Shown in pieces: positions 7,966 to 15,344 of a DNA stretch of 25,478 nucleotides. The notes below the pieces were generated by a model. That model saw nothing but the letters and a program-made list of their open reading frames with translations, was not told the origin of the DNA and did not search any database. The stretch's first letter is position 1. Each line of letters starts with the position of its first letter. The stretch is from Gammaproteobacteria bacterium (GTDB lineage Bacteria > Pseudomonadota > Gammaproteobacteria > Steroidobacterales > BM003). The position numbers were made by a program, and so were the translations under genes. The stretch covers positions 1-25,478 of the forward strand of contig JAPHSC010000110.1 in the NCBI GenBank assembly GCA_026193125.1. The letters run 5' to 3'.

Positions 7966-9009
7966 TCAATCAAGGTTGAACATGGCTGGCCCATGCTCGT
8001 CCATCAACTCAAGCACGCGACCGCCGCCACGTGCTACGCAAGTGAGTGGTTCGTCGGCCACCACTACGGGCAGACCGGTTTCCTCCATCAAAAGCTTGTC
8101 CAGGTCACGCAGCAGCGCACCGCCGCCTGTCAGCACGATCCCGCGCTCGGCCACGTCTGCGCCCAGTTCCGGCGGCGTTTGTTCCAGTGCGGCCTTGACC
8201 GCTCCGACTATGCCCTGCAGGGGCTCTTGCAGGGCTTCCAGGATCTCGTTGCTATTCAGGGTGAACGCCCGCGGCACGCCCTCTGACAGGTTGCGCCCCT
8301 TGACTGAAATCTCCCTGACTTCCTGGCCCGGGTAGGCCGATCCAACCTCGTGTTTGATACGTTCGGCGGTGGCTTCGCCTATCAGAATGCCGTAGTTGCG
8401 TCGCACATAATTGATGATGGCGTCGTCAAATCGGTCACCGCCTATGCGCACGGAAGCCGCGTACACGATGCCGTTGAGTGAGATCACCGCAACCTCGGAG
8501 GTGCCTCCACCGATATCCAGGACCATGGAGCCGCGCGCCTCGTGCACCGGCATTCCCGCGCCGATTGCCGCAGCCATGGGTTCCTCAATCAGGAACACCT
8601 TGCGCGCGCCAGCGCCCTCAGCGGACTCGCGAATGGCCCGGCGTTCTACCTGGGTGGAACCGTAAGGCACGCAAATCAGTACCCTTGGGCTGGGGCGGAT
8701 GAAACGACCACCATGAGCCTTCTTGATGAAGTACTGCAACATCTTCTCGGTCACCGTGAAATCGGCGATCACGCCGTCTTTCAATGGCCGGATTGCGGTA
8801 ATGTTGCCCGGCGTTCGGCCCAGCATGTTCTTGGCTTCCTGGCCCACAGCTTCCATTGTGCGCCCACGGCCTCCGCCTTCCTCACGAATGGCCACGACCG
8901 ATGGCTCGTTCAGGACTATGCCACGTCCACGCACATAGATGAGTGTATTGGCGGTTCCAAGATCGATCGAAAGATCGTTGGAGAAATATCCCAACAGGTT
9001 CTTGAACAT
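7966..9009 (-). CDS. mreB: Rod shape-determining actin homologue MreB
   Basis: This 347-residue bacterial actin forms membrane-bound filaments that orient the elongasome. The phosphate-1 motif SIDLGTANTLIYV lies at 14-26, the phosphate-2 motif LDIGGGTSEVAV at 164-175 and the adenosine segment LTGGGALLRDLDKLL near the C-terminus. The amphipathic N-terminus MFKNLLGYFSN fits membrane binding in Gram-negative MreB. Length matches the family exactly. It heads the minus-strand cluster, and a candidate promoter lies 44 to 72 bases upstream. It is divergent from gatC, an arrangement also known in Pseudomonas. Confidence 0.98.
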   Translation of the reverse strand: MFKNLLGYFSNDLSIDLGTANTLIYVRGRGIVLNEPSVVAIREEGGGRGRTMEAVGQEAKNMLGRTPGNITAIRPLKDGVIADFTVTEKMLQYFIKKAHGGRFIRPSPRVLICVPYGSTQVERRAIRESAEGAGARKVFLIEEPMAAAIGAGMPVHEARGSMVLDIGGGTSEVAVISLNGIVYAASVRIGGDRFDDAIINYVRRNYGILIGEATAERIKHEVGSAYPGQEVREISVKGRNLSEGVPRAFTLNSNEILEALQEPLQGIVGAVKAALEQTPPELGADVAERGIVLTGGGALLRDLDKLLMEETGLPVVVADEPLTCVARGGGRVLELMDEHGPAMFNLD

Positions 9010-9052
9010 GTATGGATCAGCTCGGGTTTTGGGTGGCAGAACTTAACGGGCT

Positions 9053-9081
9053 ACTCTAACAATGGGTAGGACTTTGGGCAA
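9053..9081 (-). promoter_or_regulatory. Candidate sigma70 promoter for mreB
   Basis: On the minus strand TTGCCC (9081-9076) is followed by a 17-base spacer and TAGAGT (9058-9053). The two hexamers match the consensus at four positions each. Transcription would begin near 9046, giving a leader of about 37 bases before the mreB ATG. The gap also holds a good TATTAT -10 (9091-9096) for the divergent gatC gene, but without a recognisable -35 at the right distance. Confidence 0.42.
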
Positions 9082-9136
9082 GCAGCCGTGTATTATTGGC
9101 CGCTCATTTTTTCGTCTCCCCATGGAGAATTACTGC

Positions 9137-9424
9137 ATGTCTCTGACAAAGCAAGAGGTCGAAAGTGTCGCCAGGCTCGCCCGGCTGGAGATTACCGAGG
9201 GCGAAATCGGGCGTGTGGTCGAGAAACTCTCGTCAATAATCGATTTTGTGGACCAACTGCAGACCGCGAATACGGACGACGTGATGCCCATGGCGCACCC
9301 ACTGGATATGGGCCAGCGCCTGCGTACCGACGAAATATTCGAGGCGGATCAGCGTAATCGCTACCAGGTCAATGCCCCCGAGGTTGAGGCCGGCCTGTAC
9401 CTGGTCCCCAAGGTCATCGAGTAG
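9137..9424 (+). CDS. gatC: Aspartyl/glutamyl-tRNA amidotransferase subunit C
   Basis: This 95-residue protein starts with SLTKQEVESVARLARLEI, the standard GatC N-terminus, and continues with FVDQLQTANTDDVMPMAHPL. GatC wraps around GatA and GatB and stabilises the amidotransferase. The frame is open upstream to an ATG at 9062 and another at 9122. I chose the ATG at 9137 because it has a GGAGAA Shine-Dalgarno eight bases upstream and gives the family N-terminus. It is followed by gatA after 84 bases, a gap holding only a short GGCGGCCAC direct repeat. Confidence 0.95.
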   Translation: MSLTKQEVESVARLARLEITEGEIGRVVEKLSSIIDFVDQLQTANTDDVMPMAHPLDMGQRLRTDEIFEADQRNRYQVNAPEVEAGLYLVPKVIE

Positions 9425-9508
9425 GGCCCGGCTGCCCCGAAACGCCGGAACATTCACCCAGGCGGCCACTGGCGGCCACATGTCGCTGATTGCAGACAGG
9501 TTCGTAAG

Positions 9509-10960
9509 ATGCACAAGAAGACCATCGCCGAATTATCCCGCTCCCTGCAGGCCAGGGAATTTAGCAGTGTCGAACTGACTCGCCACTTGCTCTCGCGTAT
9601 CGATGCGCTGGATGGCGGCCTGAACAGCTTTATTACCGTCACCGCTGAAGGTGCTTTGGCCGCCGCTGCCGCTGCCGATGAGCGTATTGCCCGGGGCGAG
9701 GGCGGCCCCTTGACCGGTATTCCTCTCGCTCACAAGGACATTTTTTGCACCGAAGGTGTGCGCACCAGCTGTGGCTCGCGCATGCTGGATAACTTTGTCT
9801 CGCCCTACGATGCCACGGTGGTCTCGCGTCTGAAAGACGCCGGCATGGTGATGCTGGGCAAGACCAATATGGATGAGTTCGCCATGGGCTCCTCCAACGA
9901 GACCAGTTTCTACGGCCCGGTGCATAATCCCTGGGATCTGAAGACTGTTCCAGGCGGATCCTCCGGCGGTTCGGCGGCTGCTGTGGCCGCCAGGCTGGCC
10001 CCGGTGGCCACTGGCACCGACACCGGTGGGTCAATCCGCCAGCCGGCCGCATTGGTCGGTATCACCGGTGTAAAGCCTACCTATGGCAGGGTGTCGCGCT
10101 ATGGCATGATCGCGTTTGCTTCCAGCCTGGACCAGGCAGGTGTCCTGACCCGCACTGCCGAGGACGCGGCTTTGGTGCTGGAGGCCATGTCGGGCTTTGA
10201 TCCGCGTGACTCCACCAGCTCCCCGGCTCCGGTACCCTGTTATCACGGCAGCTTGCAGGAAAGCCTCGAGGGTCTGCGGGTGGGTGTACCCGAGGAATTT
10301 ATGGACGAGGGGCTGGATAGCGAGAACCGCGCGGCGGTGGAGGCGGCACTGGATGTTTATCGCGCTCTCGGGGCAACCGTATCGACCGTAAGCCTGCCCA
10401 GTCTGGCCCTGTCCGTGCCCACGTATTACGTGGTTGCACCGGCGGAGGCCTCTTCCAATCTTTCGCGTTTTGACGGCGTGCGTTTCGGTTACCGCTGTGA
10501 CGACCCGGCCGACTTGCTGGATCTCTACCAGCGCAGTCGTGGCGAGGGGTTTGGTGACGAGGTAAAGCGCCGCATCATGACCGGAACCTATGTGTTGTCA
10601 GCCGGCTATTATGACGCCTACTACCTGAAGGCCCAGAAGGTACGCGAGTTGATCGCCAGGGAATTCCGCCAGGCATTTCAGCACGTTGACGTGTTGATGG
10701 GGCCGACCACGCCTGCCCCGGCATTTGAACTGGGCGCCAAGACCACTGACCCTATCACTATGTATTTGAATGATATTTACACTATTGCGGTCAACCTGGC
10801 CGGGCTGCCCGGGGTTTCCATCCCTTGCGGTCTGGTCCAGGGCTTGCCGGTTGGCTTGCAGCTGATCGGCCCGCACTTTTCCGAGGCCAGGCTGCTGAAT
10901 GTGGCGCATCGCTATCAGCAGGAAAGCGATTGGCACCAGCGCCTCCCGGTTGGTTATTAG
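9509..10960 (+). CDS. gatA: Aspartyl/glutamyl-tRNA amidotransferase subunit A
   Basis: This 483-residue amidase-signature enzyme releases ammonia from glutamine for transfer, through GatB, to Asp-tRNA(Asn) and/or Glu-tRNA(Gln). The Ser-cisSer-Lys triad is complete: K76 in PLAHKDIF, S151 in GGSSGGSAAA and S175 in TDTGGSIRQPA, at the spacing seen in characterised GatA. The C-terminal part TTPAPAFELGAKTTDPITMY is also typical. The start is the ATG at 9509; the Shine-Dalgarno is weak. gatB follows after 17 bases. Which tRNA is the substrate depends on whether the genome has AsnRS and GlnRS; many gammaproteobacteria of this kind use it for Asn-tRNA. Confidence 0.97.
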   Translation: MHKKTIAELSRSLQAREFSSVELTRHLLSRIDALDGGLNSFITVTAEGALAAAAAADERIARGEGGPLTGIPLAHKDIFCTEGVRTSCGSRMLDNFVSPYDATVVSRLKDAGMVMLGKTNMDEFAMGSSNETSFYGPVHNPWDLKTVPGGSSGGSAAAVAARLAPVATGTDTGGSIRQPAALVGITGVKPTYGRVSRYGMIAFASSLDQAGVLTRTAEDAALVLEAMSGFDPRDSTSSPAPVPCYHGSLQESLEGLRVGVPEEFMDEGLDSENRAAVEAALDVYRALGATVSTVSLPSLALSVPTYYVVAPAEASSNLSRFDGVRFGYRCDDPADLLDLYQRSRGEGFGDEVKRRIMTGTYVLSAGYYDAYYLKAQKVRELIAREFRQAFQHVDVLMGPTTPAPAFELGAKTTDPITMYLNDIYTIAVNLAGLPGVSIPCGLVQGLPVGLQLIGPHFSEARLLNVAHRYQQESDWHQRLPVGY

Positions 10961-10977
10961 GATTGAAGGCTGAAATC

Positions 10978-12414
10978 ATGGAATGGGAAACTGTAATCGG
11001 ACTGGAAATTCATGCCCAGCTGAACACCGTCAGCAAGATTTTCTCGGGTGCTTCCACCGCCTATGGCGCCGAGCCAAATACGCAGGCCTGCCTGGTGGAT
11101 CTTGGTTACCCGGGCCAGCTGCCGGTGCTGAATGGCGAGGCCGTGGCCAAAGCCGTGAAATTTGGACTGGCCACTGGATCGAAGGTAGCTCGCCGCTCGG
11201 TGTTCGCGCGCAAGAATTACTTCTATCCGGATCTCCCTAAGGGCTACCAGATTAGCCAGTTTGAACTGCCCATCGTGCAAGAGGGCAAGATCGAGGTGGT
11301 CCTGGAAGACGGCAGTACCATGCTGGTCGGCCTGACCAGGGCGCATCTTGAGGAAGATGCGGGCAAGTCGCTGCATGAAGATTTCAAGGGCAAGACGGGC
11401 GTTGACCTGAATCGCGCGGGCACGCCGCTGCTGGAAATCGTGTCCGAGCCGGATATGCGTAACGCCAAGCAGGCAGTCGCCTATATGAAAACCATCCATA
11501 CCCTGGTGCGTTACCTGGATATTTCGGATGGCAATATGCAGGAAGGGTCCTTTCGCTGTGACGCCAACGTATCGGTACGGCGCAAGGGTAGCGAGACTTT
11601 CGGTACCCGCTCAGAGATCAAGAACCTGAACTCCTTCCGTTTTGTCGAGCGCGCCATCAATTTCGAAGTAGAACGTCAGATCGACATCCTGGAAAGCGGT
11701 GGGAAGGTGGTACAGGAAACCCGCCTTTACGATTCAGTGAAGGACGAGACCCGCTCCATGCGCAGCAAGGAGGAGGCCAACGACTACCGTTATTTCCCCG
11801 ATCCTGACCTTCTGCCCGTGGTGTTGGAAGAGGGATACATCGAAGATATCGCCGCTACCCTGCCTGAACTGCCGGCGCAGAAGCGGGCACGCTTCATTGG
11901 CGATTTTGGCCTGTCTGCCTACGATGCAGGCGTGCTCACTGCCAGCAGGGAACTGGGCGATTATTACGAGCACGTGGTTGAGCGCCTGGGTGGCGAGGCG
12001 AAACTGGCCTCTAACTGGGTGACCGGCGAGTTGGCGGGCGCCTTGAATCGTGCGGGCCTGGATATCAGTCAGAGTGCGGTGGGGCCGCAAGCCCTGGCGG
12101 ATATGCTTGGCCGGGTCGTGGACAACACCATCTCGGGTAAAATTGCCAAGGACGTGTTCGAGGCAATGTGGAGTGGCGAGGGCACGGCAGACGAAATCAT
12201 TGATGCTCGGGGCCTGAAGCAAATAACCGATACCAGCGCAATTGAGAGCGTAATCGACCAGGTGATGGCGGCCAGCCCGGGGCAGCTGGCGGACTACCGC
12301 AGCGGCAAGGACAAGCTTTTCGGCTACTTTGTTGGCCAGGTTATGAAAGCCACCCAGGGCAAGGCCAATCCTGCCCAGGTAAACGAATTACTGCGCCAGA
12401 AACTGGCCGGGTGA
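10978..12414 (+). CDS. gatB: Aspartyl/glutamyl-tRNA amidotransferase subunit B
   Basis: This 478-residue subunit phosphorylates the acyl-tRNA carboxylate and transfers ammonia to it. It begins MEWETVIGLEIHAQLNT, the usual GatB start, and has the signature KNYFYPDLPKGYQISQFE near 79-96 and LLEIVSEPDMR near 150-160. The C-terminal 150 residues form the helical and YqeY-like tRNA-binding portion. The frame is open upstream to 10825, inside gatA, but the ATG at 10978 is where family homology begins and gives a 17-base gap after gatA. hslO follows after 19 bases, so the four genes probably form one transcript. Confidence 0.97.
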   Translation: MEWETVIGLEIHAQLNTVSKIFSGASTAYGAEPNTQACLVDLGYPGQLPVLNGEAVAKAVKFGLATGSKVARRSVFARKNYFYPDLPKGYQISQFELPIVQEGKIEVVLEDGSTMLVGLTRAHLEEDAGKSLHEDFKGKTGVDLNRAGTPLLEIVSEPDMRNAKQAVAYMKTIHTLVRYLDISDGNMQEGSFRCDANVSVRRKGSETFGTRSEIKNLNSFRFVERAINFEVERQIDILESGGKVVQETRLYDSVKDETRSMRSKEEANDYRYFPDPDLLPVVLEEGYIEDIAATLPELPAQKRARFIGDFGLSAYDAGVLTASRELGDYYEHVVERLGGEAKLASNWVTGELAGALNRAGLDISQSAVGPQALADMLGRVVDNTISGKIAKDVFEAMWSGEGTADEIIDARGLKQITDTSAIESVIDQVMAASPGQLADYRSGKDKLFGYFVGQVMKATQGKANPAQVNELLRQKLAG

Positions 12415-12433
12415 GCTTGAGGATAAGGGTGTT

Positions 12434-13312
12434 GTGAGCGAGGACAGAGATCAGCTAAGACGCTTCGTTTTCGAGGAGTTGCCCATGCACGGGCGCCTGG
12501 TCAATCTTAACGCCGCCTTCAAGGCAGTCTTGAGTCTGCATCCTTACCCGGCACCGGTTCGGGATTTGTTGGGGCAGGCCATGGTGGCTGCGGTGCTGCT
12601 CGCGGCCACCTTGAAGTTTCGTGGTCAGCTGACCTTCCAGTTGGAGGGAGATTCAGACCTGAAGATGCTGGTGGTCCAATGTACCGACGAACTGTCGGTC
12701 CGCGGACTGGCGCGTTACAAGACCGCCCCTGAAGGCAAGTCTTTCCGCGAAATGGTTGGCAAAGGCCGCATGCTGGTGACAGTGGAGGGTGCCGAGGCGG
12801 GTAGTCGCTACCAGGGCATCGTGCCGCTAGAGGGCGATAGCCTGGCCGATTGCCTGGACTCTTATTTCCGTACCTCCGAGCAGCTTCCAACCCGATTCTG
12901 GTTAGCCTGCGACGCAGGCTCCGCTGCCGGTATGCTGCTCCAGCAACTCCCGCAGGCGGCGGCGACCCGCGACGAAGACGCCTGGCCCCGCCTCAACATG
13001 TTGGCAAAGACTCTGACACCGGAAGAATTGCTTGGGCTTTCGGACCGCGAAATCCTGGTCCGCCTGTTTAATCAGGAAGACGTGCGCATGTTTGAATCCC
13101 GGCGCATTACCTTCAGTTGTCTGTGTACCCGGGACCGGGTTGAGGACGTCCTGAAGATGCTGGGCCGCGAAGAAGTGGACGAAGTACTTTCCGAGAAAGG
13201 CGAGGTCGAGGTGCATTGCGAGTTTTGTAACAAGCCCTACCGCTTTGACGGTGTAGACACGGCGCGCCTGTTCGCCACCGGAATGGGTCAGGGGACTTAC
13301 TCGGTGCATTAG
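12434..13312 (+). CDS. hslO: Hsp33 redox-regulated molecular chaperone
   Basis: This 292-residue cytoplasmic holdase is activated by oxidative unfolding. The C-terminal zinc switch is intact: C229 and C231 in SCLC, and C262 and C265 in HCEFC, giving the C-X-C plus C-X2-C pattern of the family. The N-terminal Hsp33 core contains GQLTFQLEGDSDLKMLVVQC. The start is a GTG preceded by AAGGG about six bases upstream. The gene is 19 bases from gatB and is probably co-transcribed with gatCAB. After the stop there is a T-run (13341-13347) but no clear stem before it, so I cannot name a terminator. Confidence 0.95.
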   Translation: MSEDRDQLRRFVFEELPMHGRLVNLNAAFKAVLSLHPYPAPVRDLLGQAMVAAVLLAATLKFRGQLTFQLEGDSDLKMLVVQCTDELSVRGLARYKTAPEGKSFREMVGKGRMLVTVEGAEAGSRYQGIVPLEGDSLADCLDSYFRTSEQLPTRFWLACDAGSAAGMLLQQLPQAAATRDEDAWPRLNMLAKTLTPEELLGLSDREILVRLFNQEDVRMFESRRITFSCLCTRDRVEDVLKMLGREEVDEVLSEKGEVEVHCEFCNKPYRFDGVDTARLFATGMGQGTYSVH

Positions 13313-13355
13313 CGCCATTTTGTGCCATCCGCCGCCGCCATTTTTTTCCATTGAC

Positions 13356-13384
13356 TTGCCTTGGGTCGAGCCAGGCTTCATACT
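13356..13384 (+). promoter_or_regulatory. Candidate sigma70 promoter for sahR-metF-metH
   Basis: TTGCCT (13356-13361) is followed by a 17-base spacer and CATACT (13379-13384). Each hexamer matches consensus at four positions. The predicted start site, near 13391, would put the 28-bp dyad at 13397-13424 immediately downstream, where a bound repressor could block clearance or elongation. A TATATT at 13412-13417 is a competing -10, but would start transcription within the coding region. Confidence 0.38.
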
Positions 13385-13396
13385 TGCAGGCTGTAA

Positions 13397-13424
13397 ACAT
13401 AAAGATATTGTTATATTGTTATGT
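13397..13424. promoter_or_regulatory. 28-bp dyad, probable operator of the ArsR-type regulator
   Basis: The two 14-base halves pair symmetrically at 10 of 14 positions: ACATAA-N2-ATAT-N4-ATAT-N2-TTATGT. The AT-rich dyad stands out against GC-rich surroundings. It overlaps the ATG at 13421 of the regulator gene. ArsR-family dimers bind AT-rich interrupted palindromes of this kind at their own promoters, so autoregulation of the sahR-metF-metH operon is the natural reading. I found no second copy in the window, including upstream of the cbs gene. Confidence 0.65.
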
Positions 13425-14389
13425 CAATCAGCCAACCCAGCTTGGATGCCTTGTTGCAAGGGCTTAAAGCCAGTGCGGATCCCACCCGCCTGCGCCTGCT
13501 CAATCTTTGCGCAGCCGGCGAGCTTACCCAGGCGGAACTCACGGACATCCTCGGCCAGAGTCAGCCACGTGTAGCTCGGCACTTGGGCATCCTGTGTGAT
13601 GCGGGCTTGCTGGACCGCTTCCGCGAGCGCCAGCATGTCTACTACCGCCTGGCTCGAAGAGGACCGGCCGGAAGCCTGGCGGGTGCTTTGCTGGGTCAAT
13701 TTCCCGGAACGGACGACCGGCTGGAGCCCGACCGCCAGCGGCTTGCGGCGCTCAAGGCAGACCGGGCCAGCCGGGCTTCCGAATTTATGCGCGGTATGAA
13801 CAGTCAATGGGCGGCCACCAGTACCCCGGAAGAAGAAGCCCGCATTCGTGGCACGATTTTGAACATGCTGACCGACTGCCGCATTGGTGCCCTGCTTGAT
13901 ATTGGTACCGGCACCGGGCGCATGCTGCGCTTGCTGAGCGGGCGCGCCCAGGAAGCGGTCGGTGTGGATCTCTCGAGCGATATGTTGGCGGTTGCACGCA
14001 GCTCGCTGGAGCAGGCCGGCCTCGACCATTGCATGGTTCGTCACGGCAATATGTATCAATTGCCCTTCAGCGCCGGGTCGTTTGACACGGTGACCCTGGA
14101 CGATGTGCTGGGCCAGGCTGAGGATCCCGCCCGGGTGATCGCCGAGGCGGCGCGAATTCTGCGACCCGCCGGCAACCTGCTCGTGGTGGACATAGCAGCC
14201 GAGGGCAGTCCGGCGGACGGCGCCGCCGTCAGTCGGTATTGCAGTGGCCACGGGCTTACTCCCTTCAGAAATCGCAGCATTAAGCTGGACCATTGTGTGC
14301 TGGGTGTGCTGCTCGCACGGCGCCAGGCTGCCCCGCACTCGACGGCGGACCAGGCCAGCGGCGCCAACAATCTACTTCGCCCAGACTGA
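13421..14389 (+). CDS. sahR: ArsR-type repressor fused to SAM/SAH-binding methyltransferase domain (SahR type)
   Basis: This 322-residue fusion has two parts. Residues 5-80 form an ArsR winged helix, with SADPTRLRLLNLC, the recognition helix around SQPRVARHLGILCDAGLL, and HVYYRLA in the wing. Residues 120-300 form a class I methyltransferase-like fold with motif I LLDIGTGTGRM at 158-168, acidic D183 in AVGVDLSSDML and LLVVDIA near 253. Proteins of this architecture include SahR, a repressor of SAM-cycle genes that releases DNA on binding S-adenosylhomocysteine. The metF and metH genes follow at once (gaps 19 and 15 bases), both core members of known SahR regulons. The domain may sense SAH and need not methylate anything. 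The ATG has no Shine-Dalgarno and is overlapped by the dyad, so the exact start is less sure. Confidence 0.85.
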   Translation: MSISQPSLDALLQGLKASADPTRLRLLNLCAAGELTQAELTDILGQSQPRVARHLGILCDAGLLDRFRERQHVYYRLARRGPAGSLAGALLGQFPGTDDRLEPDRQRLAALKADRASRASEFMRGMNSQWAATSTPEEEARIRGTILNMLTDCRIGALLDIGTGTGRMLRLLSGRAQEAVGVDLSSDMLAVARSSLEQAGLDHCMVRHGNMYQLPFSAGSFDTVTLDDVLGQAEDPARVIAEAARILRPAGNLLVVDIAAEGSPADGAAVSRYCSGHGLTPFRNRSIKLDHCVLGVLLARRQAAPHSTADQASGANNLLRPD

Positions 14390-14408
14390 ATCAGAGGGTC
14401 CCTGAGAC

Positions 14409-15329
14409 ATGGACAGAAACGAATTATTATTGCAGCTGCAGGAGCAGGATGAGCCCTCGAGTTCACGCGTCGCCGTGTCCTTTGAGTTCTTCCCACCCGG
14501 CACCGAGGCCATGAATGAAATCCTGTGGCGCAGCATTCAGCGGCTGGCACCATTGGCACCGAGGTTTGTGTCAGTGACCTATGGTGCCGACGGCTCTACG
14601 CGAGAACGCACACATGCCGTTGTTCGCCGTCTGATCCAGGAGACCACCCTGACGCCGGCACCGCACCTGACCTGCGTGGATGCAAGTCGGGAGCAAATCG
14701 ATAACATCGCCCGCGAGTATCTGGAAATGGGTGTGAAGCACATTGTCGCCTTGCGTGGCGACGCGCCCCAGCAGGACAAGGTCTACAGCCCTCGGCCGGA
14801 CGGCTATGCATATGCCGCCGATCTGGTGGCCGGCTTGCGTGGCGTGGGTGACTTCGAGATCACTGTGGCCGCCTACCCGGAGACGCATCCCGAGGCGCCC
14901 AATGCAGATTTTGACCTCGACAACCTGAAGAGAAAAATTGATGCCGGGGCGAGTCGCGCCATCACCCAGTTCTTTTTTGATACTACCGTGTATCTGCGCT
15001 TTCGTGATCGCTGCGCTGCGGCGGGCATCGACGCGCCGATTATCCCCGGTATCTTACCGATCACCCGATTTCCCCAGATGCTTGCCTTTGCCGACCGTTG
15101 CGGCGCCCGGGTGCCCCAGTGGTTACGGCAACAATTCGCCGGTCTGGAGGATGATCCCGAAACCCGTCAGCTGATCGCAGCCAATGTGGCGATACAGCAG
15201 GTTCACGAACTACAGCGCCAGGGTGTGGAAGAGTTTCATTTCTATACCCTGAATCGATCCGAATTAACCTACGCCATCTGCCATGCCCTTGGCTTGCGCC
15301 CGGAAAGGGCCGCACAGAGCGCGGCCTGA
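14409..15329 (+). CDS. metF: 5,10-methylenetetrahydrofolate reductase
   Basis: This 306-residue FAD enzyme reduces 5,10-methylene-THF to 5-methyl-THF, the methyl donor for MetH. The N-terminal catalytic motif SFEFFPP is at 24-30, with E26 corresponding to the catalytic glutamate of E. coli MetF. Further family segments are SVTYGADGSTRERTH, HIVALRGDAP (near 114) and AITQFFFDTTVYLRFRDRC. The C-terminal EFHFYTLNRSELTYAIC is also characteristic. Length is normal for a bacterial MetF. The gene lies between the regulator and metH and is presumably controlled by the upstream dyad. Confidence 0.97.
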   Translation: MDRNELLLQLQEQDEPSSSRVAVSFEFFPPGTEAMNEILWRSIQRLAPLAPRFVSVTYGADGSTRERTHAVVRRLIQETTLTPAPHLTCVDASREQIDNIAREYLEMGVKHIVALRGDAPQQDKVYSPRPDGYAYAADLVAGLRGVGDFEITVAAYPETHPEAPNADFDLDNLKRKIDAGASRAITQFFFDTTVYLRFRDRCAAAGIDAPIIPGILPITRFPQMLAFADRCGARVPQWLRQQFAGLEDDPETRQLIAANVAIQQVHELQRQGVEEFHFYTLNRSELTYAICHALGLRPERAAQSAA

Positions 15330-15344
15330 CCACGAGACCAGTAT

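Noticed and set aside
9461..9480. Tandem 10-base repeat GGCGGCCACT/GGCGGCCACA between gatC and gatA
   Set aside because: Two short GC-rich copies are likely to arise by chance in this composition; no further copies are seen nearby.
10825..10977. Extended N-terminus of gatB
   Set aside because: It would lie inside the gatA coding region in another frame and has no resemblance to GatB; the ATG at 10978 matches the family start.
13313..13355. T-run after hslO as an intrinsic terminator
   Set aside because: Seven T residues are present, but the preceding GCC-rich sequence lacks a complementary GGC arm, so no stem forms on the plus strand.
13313..13420. SAM or SAH riboswitch before the metF-metH operon
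   Set aside because: The leader is too short after the likely promoter and shows no conserved riboswitch stems; the protein operator explains control better.
13424..14338. Minus-strand open frame of 304 codons opposite the ArsR-methyltransferase gene
   Set aside because: The plus-strand protein has complete winged-helix and methyltransferase motifs, while the antisense translation has none.
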